Source: Gymnogyps californianus (Eukaryota > Chordata > Aves > Accipitriformes > Cathartidae). Taken from it: a stretch of DNA of 64,000 nt. Below, piece after piece: positions 48,600-60,300 of this stretch. The stretch lies in the NCBI RefSeq assembly GCF_018139145.2, contig NC_059486.1:3348001-3412000 (forward strand), given 5' to 3'. Each line of letters opens with the position of its first letter. The first letter of the stretch is position 1. A program made the position numbers and the translations under genes. The notes beneath the pieces were generated by a model. That model saw only the letters and a program-made list of their open reading frames with translations, was not told where the DNA came from and ran no database searches.

Positions 48600-48970
48600 G
48601 TTTGGTCCCCACAGATGTTGCAGGGGATGAGGCGGCGAGGCCGGAGCACCCCAGAGGGGCCCGGGGGGGGGACCCCTCGGGGCAGGCTGCCCCCGGCCCC
48701 GCTGAGGAAGGCAGCCCTGCGGGGGCTTTCGGGGGGCTTCGGGCGAAGGGTGCGGGTGACATCTTGTGGCGACGGCTCCTCGCCGGGGCTGTGCAGTGAT
48801 GCGGCCGCAACAGCAGAGGCTGCTCGGCCATTCCGGCTCAAATCCCGAAGCCTGGGATTGGGGAGAGCTGCCCTCCGGTCCCTCGGGCTGCAAGCCTTGC
48901 CCTGAGGCTTCGCTGCTGGCTCCGTCCCGAAGAGCCCGCACACACACGCACAGCTCGGGCTCGGCCAGGG
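48600..48970. other. CpG-rich patch
   Basis: CpG-dense sequence (GGCGGCGAGGCCGGAGCACC, GCGGCCGC) occurs with overlapping open frames on both strands and ends in ACACACACGCACAG. It could be an orphan CpG island or an unannotated promoter. Confidence 0.4.
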
Positions 48971-51900
48971 CGTGAGGACAAAGCTGGTGGCGAGGCAGCC
49001 CCGGTGCCCCGCAGGAGGCTAAAATCCTTTTTTTCCCTTTTGCCGATCAGCATCTCTGCCAGCCAGCGGAAAATTTCAGCCATCCTAATAAGCACAGATG
49101 TGGCTAGGCTTTCCCGGGTTCGTGCCTTGAAGGGGACGTGGGGTGCTCAGTTTAGTCCGTCCTGATGCTCTGCAGCAAGACCTTGTCCTACCCAGTGGAC
49201 TAAAAACCGGTGGAGGGTCTGTAATCAAATGTGAACTCACTGCTGTGAGATGCTGTGGAAGTCAGAAATATCAGTGGGTTTGAAAGGGGCTGGAAACCTT
49301 CAGAAAGAAAAGGGCTGTCTGTCGGGGGGATGTTAGACACCACGGTTTGGAGATAACTTGGGATGTCCCTAGACCACTGACCACCAGCAGCTGAGGCAGG
49401 AGTAGCTCCATGTGTATGTTGCTTCCTTGCCTGAGCACCTGATGCTGGCTGGTGTGAGGAGGAGGATGCTGAGCCAGCTGGCTGTTTGGACTGGCCCCTG
49501 GTTGCTGGTTTTTATGGACTTTATGGATTCTTTTGGGAATCTGTTTCAGTCCCAGATGTTGAGGTATAACATCAGGGCAGAGCTCTGAAAATTCATCACA
49601 CCCCAGATGGCAGCCAGTGCCTGTCCTGGTGCTCTGGCATGCGGAGGAGGGACTAGCACCCTACTTTCTTGGGAGATGGGGAGGGTTTAAAAGTGTCTGG
49701 CTCTTTAGGGCTTTGCTCTCACTGCTTATTCTGCGGAGGAAAAGGTTAATCCCTGGGCAGGGGTGATGGTTGGGACTGTGCCACGGCTGAGCAGCTTGGG
49801 GATTTTCTTATTCCCCTTGAGCGTGGTTTGTCCCTTGGCTCCCAGCACCCTCCTGCCACCGTCCTGGTCCCCACGAGTGACAGGCACCTGCTTCCTCCGA
49901 GCTGCTGTGGGAGCCGCCTTGACTGTTGCAGCCAGCAATGCCCAGCGTGTCCCTGGTGTGTCCGTGCCTCCAGGCACCCAGCGCTGCAGAGTAGCTCCAG
50001 CAGCAAGCAAGGAATAAAGTGACCCTGGGGGTTTTGGTACCTGTAGGTCACTGGGCACCTGCTCTTTGGCTCGGACATCCCTTCCCTGACTGTTAGCAGC
50101 ATGAAGCAGGGTCCATCTCCTGCTCTGCATGTATATTTTTGGTGGTACAAGGTCCCTGGTGTGAGTCCCCATGGCTTTTTGGGGTAGGACGTTCTTGGTT
50201 CATACAGCTCCGAGTGGAAGCAGGACTTGGGATGCAGCTGGGATTTTGTATATGATGGGGGGGCTGTAGGTACTTCAATGCTGTAATTAATCAAGTGGAT
50301 CTTGTAGTGCTGTAGGGAAGGAGACAGGGGGTGAACCCCTATTTTGGGGGTCATGGCTCTCCTCTCCCCCCATGGACCCACGTGAGGGGCAGGTACTTCC
50401 CATAGGGACTTTTGAGAGCACCTCTTTGGGCGGCTGAGTTGACGGAGGGTTAATGAGTTGAGAAGGCCTCCCGCTTCCTCGGTGGATGGAAAGGTTTAAC
50501 TCTACCCTGCCTCAGCCACCATTTTTCTGGTCGGGTGGGCAGGAGGCTTAAAATGCCACTTTGGCTGGCAGAAAGATGGGGGCCAGGGGAAGGGTGAAGA
50601 AAAAAGCTTTTACTTCCAAAAATAACTCTGGAACAAAATGAAAAGGTCGGAGGGCTAGCAGGGAAACGGAGAAGTACCATCCCCAGGGGCCAGCACTGAA
50701 GTTTTCATCCTCTGAGTACCCGAGGAAGGAAAGCTTGGCTATATTAAAGACCGTCCCCCGCTGCCAGGACTAAAACAGGCTGTGGCACGGTGAGCGCCGG
50801 GACGTGTGAGAGCAGCTGGGTGACCGTGGCACAGAGCACCTTACTGCCCTTCCTCCCCACCGGCTGTTTGTAGTCGAGCCTCCCTCAGCCCATCCTCTAA
50901 CCAAATTTGTCTCCTCTCTGCAGTCAGAGCTGGGACAGAGTGGGGCACGGCATGGCCAGACAGGGCAGCGGTGGCATCACGGTGTTGGCCGTGTCTCTGC
51001 CGGTGGGAGCTCTCGTTGCCTGGCTCTCTGGCTTTTGCAGGGCGATGCTGCAGCTGCTTCCCAGCCCCAGGACTCCCATGACTGTGGCACGGGGCAGGAG
51101 CAGGGACCGAGGGGCTCCTCTGCTCCACTGGTCCCTTACCCATGCGTGTGCTGGGCCGTGCCCAGGCACAGGGCTGGCTGTCTTGGAGACGAAGATGAGA
51201 CAGGATGGGATTGCCCAAAGGGTGGAAATGTTTGTGGTGTTTCATCAGGCTCTGCCCGCACCAGAGGGAGATCAGCAGCGAGGGAGAAAGGATTGGGGTC
51301 TGCTGGGCATGAACCAAGCAGAGGCAGGAGGACATCTGACATCCCCTTAGCTGGGGACCGACATCCAGCTCCCCTTTACAGAGCAGGATTTGATTCAGAG
51401 GGAGGTGCTGGGGCTATGTCTCTGCGGGCCGTGGGGGAGCTCTGGCTGCAAGTGTTACAGGTGGTGGAAGGAGGAACTTGCTGCTCTGCTGGCTTTTCTT
51501 TTTCTCTCCCCCCACCCCCCCCCTTGATCTAAACACCAGTGTCCCAGCCTTACACCGAGCTCAGGGCTTCTTGAAGAAGCCGTTCCCTCCAGCTTGGCGC
51601 TGAGCCGGTCAGAGGGAGTGGCTGTGCCAGCAATCCCCAGGCCATGAGACCCAGGAGCTGGCACAGCCCTTGAGCACGAGGACACAGGAAAATCCTGTAC
51701 AAAGAGGAAAAAAATCAGAATATCCCCCCCCCAAGGGTGTCTCCTGGCCAAGAGCAGGTCATCCTGCGGCATCCCCGCAGGGCACTGTGGCCTCGCTGCC
51801 CAGCGTAAGGCAAGCACAGGGGCTGTCCTTGCTCCCCACCCTGGCACCCATCCCTGGACCCAGCACCCATCCCTGCCTCAAGTGAGGGGCTTGCCTGTGG

Positions 51901-52396
51901 GTCCCAGTGCCTGATGCTGCAAAAGCCACCTCCCGTGCACAGGGCCCTCCCCCCAAAAAAGGGATTTGCAAAAGAAGAAGATGCAGAGGGTATTTCCTGG
52001 AGCAAGTGTTGGGTGGGCATTTTATCGCCGGTGGTGGCCAGTGTGCCAGGAAATAGTGTTATTTCTTCCCTTCATGGAGCTGGGAGGTGATAAACACTGG
52101 GGTCTGCCTCCATTCAGCTGTGATCCATCAAGGCGGAGGGGGGGCACTCGCACCAGAGAGCGGGTGAAGGGAGGTCAGTGATTGTGTAAACAGGCACTTT
52201 AGAGTTCACCCCGAGCTGGTATTACTGTAATTCATTAGAGGTGTCAGCCCTCTTTGTAGTTCCTCGCTCGGAGAGCCCCTTGCCTGGCAACTTCTAACAT
52301 CCAGCCTTGCCAGCAGAAAAATAAACGGCATGAGATGTCTTCGCAGGAGACAAAGTTGCAGCATCACCCTGCAGAAAAAGTGCGATTTAGCATCCC
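48971..52396. other. Intergenic DNA with one motif cluster
   Basis: No gene is seen. Around 52180-52290 a forkhead site TGTAAACA (52185-52192) and a T-box-like AGGTGTCA (52239-52246) flank an AT-rich homeobox-type word (TAATTCATTAG), making a possible small enhancer. Confidence 0.35.
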
Positions 52397-52612
52397 TGCA
52401 TGTTTTCAGGCCAGGCTCTGTTGCACTAACAAAGGCTCCTCCACCGTTGGGGCACCCGGCGTTGAAGAAGTCCTGTTTGCTCCTGCCAAACTGATGCTAA
52501 GTGAGATGCAACGTGGTGTCCGACCACGTTGGTCGGGCAGAGCTCACCCACTGCTGAAATGACAGAATTTGCTTAGGAGAAAAAGCACGAGGGCGCTGAA
52601 CGCACTGTGCTT
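52397..52612 (+). repeat. Unknown duplicated sequence, left copy
   Basis: This is about 80-85% identical by eye to 54102-54320, in the same orientation and about 1.7 kb apart. Shared blocks include TGTTTTCAGGCCAGGCT, CTAACAAAGGCTCCTCC, ATGCTAAGTGAGATGCAACG and CCCACTGCTGAAATGAC. Neither copy resembles CR1 or a known LTR to me. Confidence 0.8.
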
Positions 52613-54101
52613 TCCCACAGCCAGGATGCGGATTTGCTTTGGGGGACCCCTAACCCCCTCTACGCAGGAGGTTGGGGAGCGCGGGAGCCTGCTGCCTCTC
52701 CCTGCACACTGGGACCCGTGGGCTGATGCACCTCTGTGGAGCATCCTTTCCAGCTCGATTCAAACTGCTTGCACCAAACCCCCACCAAATAGATATCTCC
52801 GTTCTGCCCAGGATGGTGTGAGGTTCGGGGAGCCTGCGCTCTCCTCCGCAGCCCACCTGCAGCTGTCGTGCTCGGTGTGAAGCTCGGTACCACTTGTCCT
52901 CATCTGGGAATGGAACGAGGCTTTGGAGGGAGCTTGCGAGGCCCATGTGCTGGAGGAGGATGAGGAGGGCTGCAGCGCTCTCCCCGTCAGAACAGCTTGT
53001 TCCCGTCCCCTCGCCGGCTTGCTCTGCTGCAACACTTCACTCGACTTAAAAGGGCACTAAAATTCCCCCTCCCAGCGGCGGGGAAGCCCAGCACAGTACA
53101 TAAACTGCCAGAGGTGTCCGGTGAGCGGTTCATGCGGTGGCTTACGGGGCTGTAAACACCAGGGAGGATGAAGCACTGTGGAGGGCTGCCCTGGGGCTGC
53201 AGCAGCTCGGATGGGCGCTCTGGCACGGTGGCGGTGATGCTGAAGAGCAAGCTTCAGGGAAAGGAGGGAGCGAAGCGGCATTTCGCTCTGCCCAGAGGGT
53301 ATTAACACCTCCCAGGCAGGATGAAACTGCTCCTTCCAACCAAAATATTCCCGCAGGTGTGCTTGGTAAAGCAGAGGAAGGGACTCTGCAGATGAAAGCG
53401 TTGGACAGCCGCTCCTGCAACGGCTTCTGCACGTTGCCGTACCCGGGAGATGCGGCACACTCTCCTAAGAAGAGTTATGGCCTCAGCTGCGTGTCGGCAG
53501 GAGATGAGCTGAAGATTGTGAGTCCTCTGCGGGCAGGGCTGTGCCTTGCTGAGCTCTCCAGCTTGGTGGGGCTGCTCGGGGCGACCCTGTGTTGGGACCA
53601 TGGCGTCCTGGTCAAGTCGAAGGTCACCTCCCAGTGCTGGGGGCACTGTTCCCAGTGATGTGATAGCAACAGGCAAATAAACGCAGAGAATTCAAATCTG
53701 CTTCCAGATCTGGGGGCCTGGTGAACCCCGCTAAGGAACTGGACTAGTTCATCATCAGCCTGTAGATGACAAGAAAGCTGGGTTTTCTGGCGTTCTCGGC
53801 ATCAAAGGCTTGGGACAAGCCTTCCTGTTTGTAAGGAACGGTTGAGATGCCCATGGCGTGAGCAGTTGGGGCTGTACAAAAGGCATACATGGGAGTGAAA
53901 TCCCTGGCAAACAATGTGAGACTTTGCATCTCTGCAAAGAGATGCTTCAGACCAACAGGTCTGAAGCTGCAGCAGAGGAGCTGGTGTGGGGAAACAAGCT
54001 AATGGCTTTAAGCGTGCAAGACCCCCTAAATGTTTTTATATTCAGTGTGAAAATCTTCTCATAGGAGTCCCATGTTTCTCTTTTATTTAATGCTTCAGAT
54101 T
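52613..54101. other. Spacer between the two duplicated sequences
   Basis: No gene is seen. GC-rich open frames at 53057-53676 run on both strands and carry no recognisable domain. Confidence 0.45.
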
Positions 54102-54320
54102 TGCGTGTTTTCAGGCCAGGCTGTGTTGCGCTAACAAAGGCTCCTCCTCCACTGGGGCACCCGCTGTTGCAGTCCTACTTGTTCCCACCAAACCCATGCT
54201 AAGTGAGATGCAACGTGGTGCCTGACCGCGCTGGTCTGGCCGAAGAAGACAGAGCCCACCCACTGCTGAAATGACCGAATTTGCTCAGAAGAAAGAGTGA
54301 GGGTGCTGAACGCACTTTGG
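54102..54320 (+). repeat. Unknown duplicated sequence, right copy
   Basis: This is the partner of 52397-52612, with small indels. Divergence of about 15-20% implies an old event: either local duplication or two insertions of an unrecognised interspersed element. Confidence 0.8.
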
Positions 54321-57300
54321 GTTTTGTGAGGACGTTTGACTCTGCCACAAGCCTACTGAGAAGCCAGCGGTTTGGTGAGTCTCGCCCAGGCTGCTAGAGC
54401 GAGGCTGACTCCCTAGGGAAGGGATGTCCGCCTCAGATGGGGTGGGAGGAAGAAACGACCCTGGGATGCAGTGGAGCTGACATCACTCGTGGTCTTTGCA
54501 TCAAGCTCTGATGCTCTGCTCGGCGAGGAGGGTGAGCGGTGGGGCCGGGGCAGCCTGCGGCACAGCACCTTCTTTGGCCCTTAACGCTACAAACAAACGA
54601 CTATTAACCCGGGCGACGATTTCCATTTCTCCCTTATCTGCCTCCTCAGTGCCACAACCTAATCTAATCCCATCTCTCCACTTGCTGAACTCATTACTGC
54701 GATATCAGAGTGCCGTGTTCCCAAATAAATCCAACCTCTCCTGCCCCGTTGCAGGGGGGTGTGTGCGCTGGCGGGGGAAACACGTCCGTGATAGACCCGC
54801 TTCTGATGCCTTCGTGCTGGAATAAGAAAACAAGTGTCGGCTCCCAGCTCTGTAGTCGCTAATAAACCATCTGGCATTGCTTATTTTAATTGCGTTGTGC
54901 TCCGATGGAGGGCCGGCGAGGAGAGAGGGTGCCCTACATTCTTGCACACGGCATTTGGTCGGGGATAATTGTGCTGTGCGAGCGGCAGGATCCCAGCGCC
55001 AGGGCCTTTGATTCCCGGCCAAGGGAGGCAGGTGCTTTCAATATTCGCCCTGCTAAGCCTCTCTGATAGGGAAAAGTGTTTGCAAGATGCATATGGTGGA
55101 GGAGAGGCCGAGGAGGGAGTTCAGCCTGGGTAGGCAGCGAGTCCTCGGTCCGGGCTGCCCCGTGGCCTTGTGCCGCAGCCGTCCCTCGTCGCGTCTTGCC
55201 CTTCCCGTGCTGCCTGTCGATGTGTTTGCTGTGTGCGGCTCTCCCGAGGTGTCAGCCGTGGCCTGTCACCCTGTGCTGCCTCGGAGCAGCTTGAGCGGTG
55301 CCTGATGCTTTCCCCTCCCTTCCCATAGCTCTCTGCCCCTTGCTGCTGCCTCTCTGCTCTCCTAAATCCTCCCTCCATCCGTGCCCCGTCGCCGGCTCCA
55401 GTTTGTCTGTTCAAGATGGGATGAGGCAGCTGCATCCCTGTGCCGAGGGCTGTTTCTGCAGCTCGGGAAGGCTCCAGCCACCTCCACAGCCCATACAAAG
55501 GTGAGCATCTTGGCACGGTCCTTGGGTTGCTCCTAGTGCTGGAGCGAAAATAGGCCAGGCGTGGCAAGGGGAGGCTGTGACTGCATCCCTGGCTGTGTCA
55601 CCAGGCTTTCCCCTCCTCGTGCCTCAGTTTCCCTTTCTGCTCTTCAGTATTCATGCTCAGCCTCCAAGTGCTGAGATGCAGGACTCTGTGCAGGCATGGC
55701 TGTAGATGGAGACTGCGGGTCTTTGGTTTGTTACTGGGTGGGAAGAAAGCACTTTGTGGTCTGTGGGGTATTTTGGCAGGTAAATCCTTTGGGCTGGGAC
55801 TTGTATGACGTGACTGTGTCCGTGGGGACGTGGCAGTGCTGATCAGGCCATCCCTCCTGCCTTACTTCCCCCTACTGGGATCTCATTTTTCTTGCAAGTC
55901 TTTCCTAGGGGTCTTCAGCTTCACTCGCTTCACAGGGAGACCCAGCACCCCCCAGCCCCACGTCGTGCCGGCACCAGCAGGAAGAATAAAGCGGGTCTGG
56001 CACAGGGTATTGCACGGGGCACGGCACCGCCTCGTCCCATCAGTGCAGAACTGGGGCTGGGCTCCCCTCTCCCTGGCTGCCGCCCGTCCTGGTCTGGAGT
56101 GGGACATCTCGGCCATCCCCACTTGACATGGCAGCCCCTCCATGTGCCTTCGGCTCGCTGTGGAGACAGTCAGTAGCACCACGGCGCAGAGCATCACCAC
56201 TCTGGAGTAAGCTGGGAGCCTAACCCTTGCGCTGCTCGTCTGTTCCCTCTGCTCTTTGCCTCCCGAATCGCTCCCCACCCTTCCTCTGCGCTGGCCCTGT
56301 CAGCTCTTAAGCCCAAAGCCCTCCATCCACACAAAAAAGGCTCGTCCCTGCCAGATCCCCCAGCCTGGTGGATGAGCAGACATTTTCATGTCTTGATTTT
56401 CCCAGGGTTTTCTGATAAATCCTGTCTCCATAACCCCAGCCTTGATTGACTCATTATCAGGCAACGCACGGCGAGGAAGCAACCCGTGACCCTGCCTGGG
56501 GAGATGGGGTGACCCCGTGGGAGTAACCCTTATCGGCCTTTTTTAAAAGCTTCCCTTTTTAACATGACAGAGGAGCTTCGGCCAAGCCAAGCAATACCTA
56601 AATAGCGACGGGGTGGAGGTGAGCACAAGGGAGGGCAGGAAGCGTCGGGCACGTGGGGTGGGATTATTTCTGCTGGCAGAGCGTGAGGGTGTTTGCTGAG
56701 GTTGGGAAGAGCCTCTGCCTGGGTGAAAACATCGACCCAGTTCCCATCGGAAGAGCCGAGCGTCCTGGTGGAGCGGTGCTGGCTGCGGCTCAGGGGGGGG
56801 CTGAGCTCGCCCTCACCCAACGCCTTGCCTGAGTCCACCTGCTCCGTGCAGATGGGCTTCCTGGCTTCCCGGCTTCCCACTGGGGTTATCGGGAGAAAGC
56901 CCGCCGGGAGATAGGAGCGTCCATGGGGGAAGGTGACATCGGACAGGCTCGGCATTGGGGCCAAGCCCACAAATCAGGCTGTCCCGCATGCCTGGGATAG
57001 AGGGGAGGTTGTCAGCTGTGTCCCTGCTGTCCCCAAACCCCGGGTGTCTACCAGGAGGGGGGTAATTTGTCTTCCTTTTTCCTCCCAGCTGTTTTTATAG
57101 CAAGCGACCTTTCAACCCTCACCTCATCTTTACGGAGGTGATAAAAGTGTTAGGGCATCACTGACCCGCTTTCCCTCCAGCATCCCTTCCCAGGGGGAGG
57201 TGTGGGGGCCGTGGGATCTGGCACGTGCCGGGCTGGCAGAGCTGCTGGCAGGGGCAGGCAGGACAGCAGTGAGCCGGCAGGGTCGCTCAGCGTGCGGGAG

Positions 57301-60300
57301 CAGGGATGGAACCATGGAGGGCAAAAGAGGAGGTGGAAATCCCATCGCTTGCCTTGTTGCAGAGAGGATAACGCCTTGCTCAGGACAGAGCCCTGTGAGG
57401 GAGACGGGAGCGACCCTCCTGCCTCTCATCCTGCTTCAGGGCACGGATCGCTCCCTTCGATGGGCCAAGGGCCGACTTGCCCGCGTGGGTCGCTGATCCG
57501 ACCCCCCAGCTCCCCGGCAGGGATTAACGGGAATGGGTTTTTGCCAAGTCCCGGCTGTCACTGTGTTCCCACCTTTGATCAGGAGTCGGCATTCCTGAAG
57601 TGCTCCATCTCCCACATGTTGCGCTGATCAAAGGCAGCTGTTGCCTGGACCCTCCCCTGAGTCCATTTACACACAGCCCCCCCAAAAATACAGAAATACA
57701 AAGGAAACTGAAGGCGGTGGAAGGGGTGATGGATGGAGGAGAGACCGGGCAAGGGGCAGCAGCAGGCAAAATCCCTCTCCCTGGGCTCCTCGCAGAGGGT
57801 CCCATACACAGCCATCAAGAAGGCTGATGGGGAGTGTGTTGTGGGTCTAGAGATGCTGAAGGTTGGCTCGGGGCACCCTGGGAAGGAGTTGGACCTTATC
57901 TGTCACCTGGAGGAAATGGTGGCATTGGTGGGTGACAGCAATTGCCTGGGCCAGATGCAGCTGCGGCAGAGCACAGCCAGTATCTCCCATGGCTTTAGGT
58001 GGGGTCAGGAGGGAGACCTTTCTTTTAAGCCCACTCTGATCTCAGCGGTTAGTGTGTGCTCAATGCCAAGGTCCACGCAGTCCTTGGAGGACCATGGGTG
58101 GTTCTGCTAGGGAGAGATGTTGCTGGAGACGTGTGGGCTAGCGGTGGTGTTCCTCACCAGCCCATGGGCAGAGCGGTGCCGTGAGGGGTTTGACCTCATG
58201 GACCATCTCCTTCGGCTCTGCCGGCCACCAGCATCATCTGCCTCAGAGGGAGAGGAAGGAGGTCTGAGACCTGCTCTGGTGGTGGCTCCTCTCCAGGGCA
58301 AGTGTGGTCCCGTTAAATGTGTTTTGGCAAATGATTTATTGTTCGTGCACGTGATTTAACTCTGGTCCCCAGCTCCTGTAATGCAAAGGACTTGGACTAT
58401 CTGGGTTTCCAAGTCCTTTCTGAATCCTTCTCCACGGCAATCCTAGCTGGCGTCAGCAACTCGTTTGTGCTCGGAGACCTGATGGGGGAAAGCTCTCCTG
58501 CCCTTCCCCATCCTCACACCCATCTGCTTGTTACTCAGCATTACAGTTTAGCTTTAAGGCTTCGAAAAGACACAATCTCCGTCCCAAAACTGCAGACGCA
58601 AAGAGGGCAGAGAGCAGGACCGCAGGACACGCTTGCAGACCATTTCCTTAGCTGAGGCGGCAGGTTCAGGTGAGGGTTTATCTGGTTGGAAGCCAAATTC
58701 TGCTGCCCACAGTGACACTGTAGCAATCACATCCCCCAGGCAAGGACGAAAGCATCCTCTCCCTCTAGCAAAGGGTTCGGCAGACCAGGCTGGGCAGAGT
58801 CCCAGCTGCCCAGGGATGAAGCCCTTCAGAAGGGCAGTTTGTCCTCCTGCTCCTCCCTTGGCCCCATCTTGTTGTGCAGCACACGGGGGGGCAGGCGTAT
58901 CGGGCACCGCATTTCCAAGCACCAGCTATATCATTAAAGGCAGCCTTTTATTTCCTTCCTCCAGGACTGGGCAGGACAATTTGCTCCTTTGGGAAGGTCC
59001 AGCCATCTCTGCTCCCAAACCCTAACATCTCCAGCAGCAAAACCGAGGAGGTTCGGGCAGCGTTTCCAATGGTGCAGTTAATATAACATTACGCGCGTAA
59101 GCAGGGTGCCTTGGTGGGGTGCCAGCACACCAACCAAGTGGTGAGTGTTGCTGGGTCACATTCATCCCTGTCCTCGCTGGTATCTGTGGGTTAATTTAAT
59201 CAGCTGAAGAAGGTCCTCAGCCAGGTTACAGCCCTCTGTGGTAATCCCTCGAGGCTGAATTTTGCTTGTTATGCACTTCTAAAAGAAAAGAGAGGGACTC
59301 GAGGTCTGAGTGTCAAGGAAACTAAGCACCTCTAGTGCTTACTGCCATCGAGGGGTGTGGGTACGCTCAGAACCCCCCTACAACCCCCAAACCTGCTCGG
59401 CAGCATCCCACGAGCATCAGAACGGCTGCCTGGCATGAGGGATCCTGTCCTAGCAAGGGTGACCCCGGCTCAGATGAATCTTACCTTCCCTGTTCACCTT
59501 CACCAGCGTCCGGCGGTGGCCGAGGCACTCCCGATCAGACAGGCATGAAGGGCTCCTCGGGGCTGCGCTCGTCCTTCTCAGGCAGGGCTGGCAGCGCCTG
59601 CCTCCAGCCCAGGGCAGTCGAGGGCAGGCTGGCTTGTCGCCACAGCAGCCGTCCCGGCTCGGGGTCACAGCTCTGCCTGCCCAGGAGTGACAGGCTGTGC
59701 TGTGGCACCTGGGGAAATTGGGGAGAAACCTCTGGTGCCCCTTTGGACAGCGCGGGGGCTATAGAACAAGAGAAGCATCTCTCCAAAGACCGCAGTAGAC
59801 TTTGCATCTGACCTCTCTCTCATCATACCTAGGGATAGACAGGATCTGCGGCAGCTTCTTTCTTTCTCTCCTTCTCAACAGCACTTTACCCCCGGTGCAT
59901 TCACCTCCCGGAGCACAATGTCGGGGACCCTTTGCCCCTCCGCCCACACCTGCCTCTCCCCACTGAGAGATGGCCCCGACACCGCGGTCCCTTGCCCTAA
60001 CCCTGCTTTCCAAAGTTCAGCTGCTTGGCTGCAGGCAGCCCGTAATACCATTTTACAGCAAGGTGACCCCTGCTCTTTGACGCTGTGCAACCCCCTGTCC
60101 GGCCGGCCGCCGAGCCGGCCACCTAACACGTTGTGACAGGTCGACTGGATGGAGCTCGCGGAGGGACCACGTCTTCCCCCTCCTCTCGGCGGTGGGGTTG
60201 ACAGAGCGTTGGGTCCCCCTCTCTGCCGAGCGTGGTGGGGGGGTGGATTTGGAGGAGCGAGGGTGAAGGGACGGTCATCGCCCGGGCCCTGCCACCAGCC

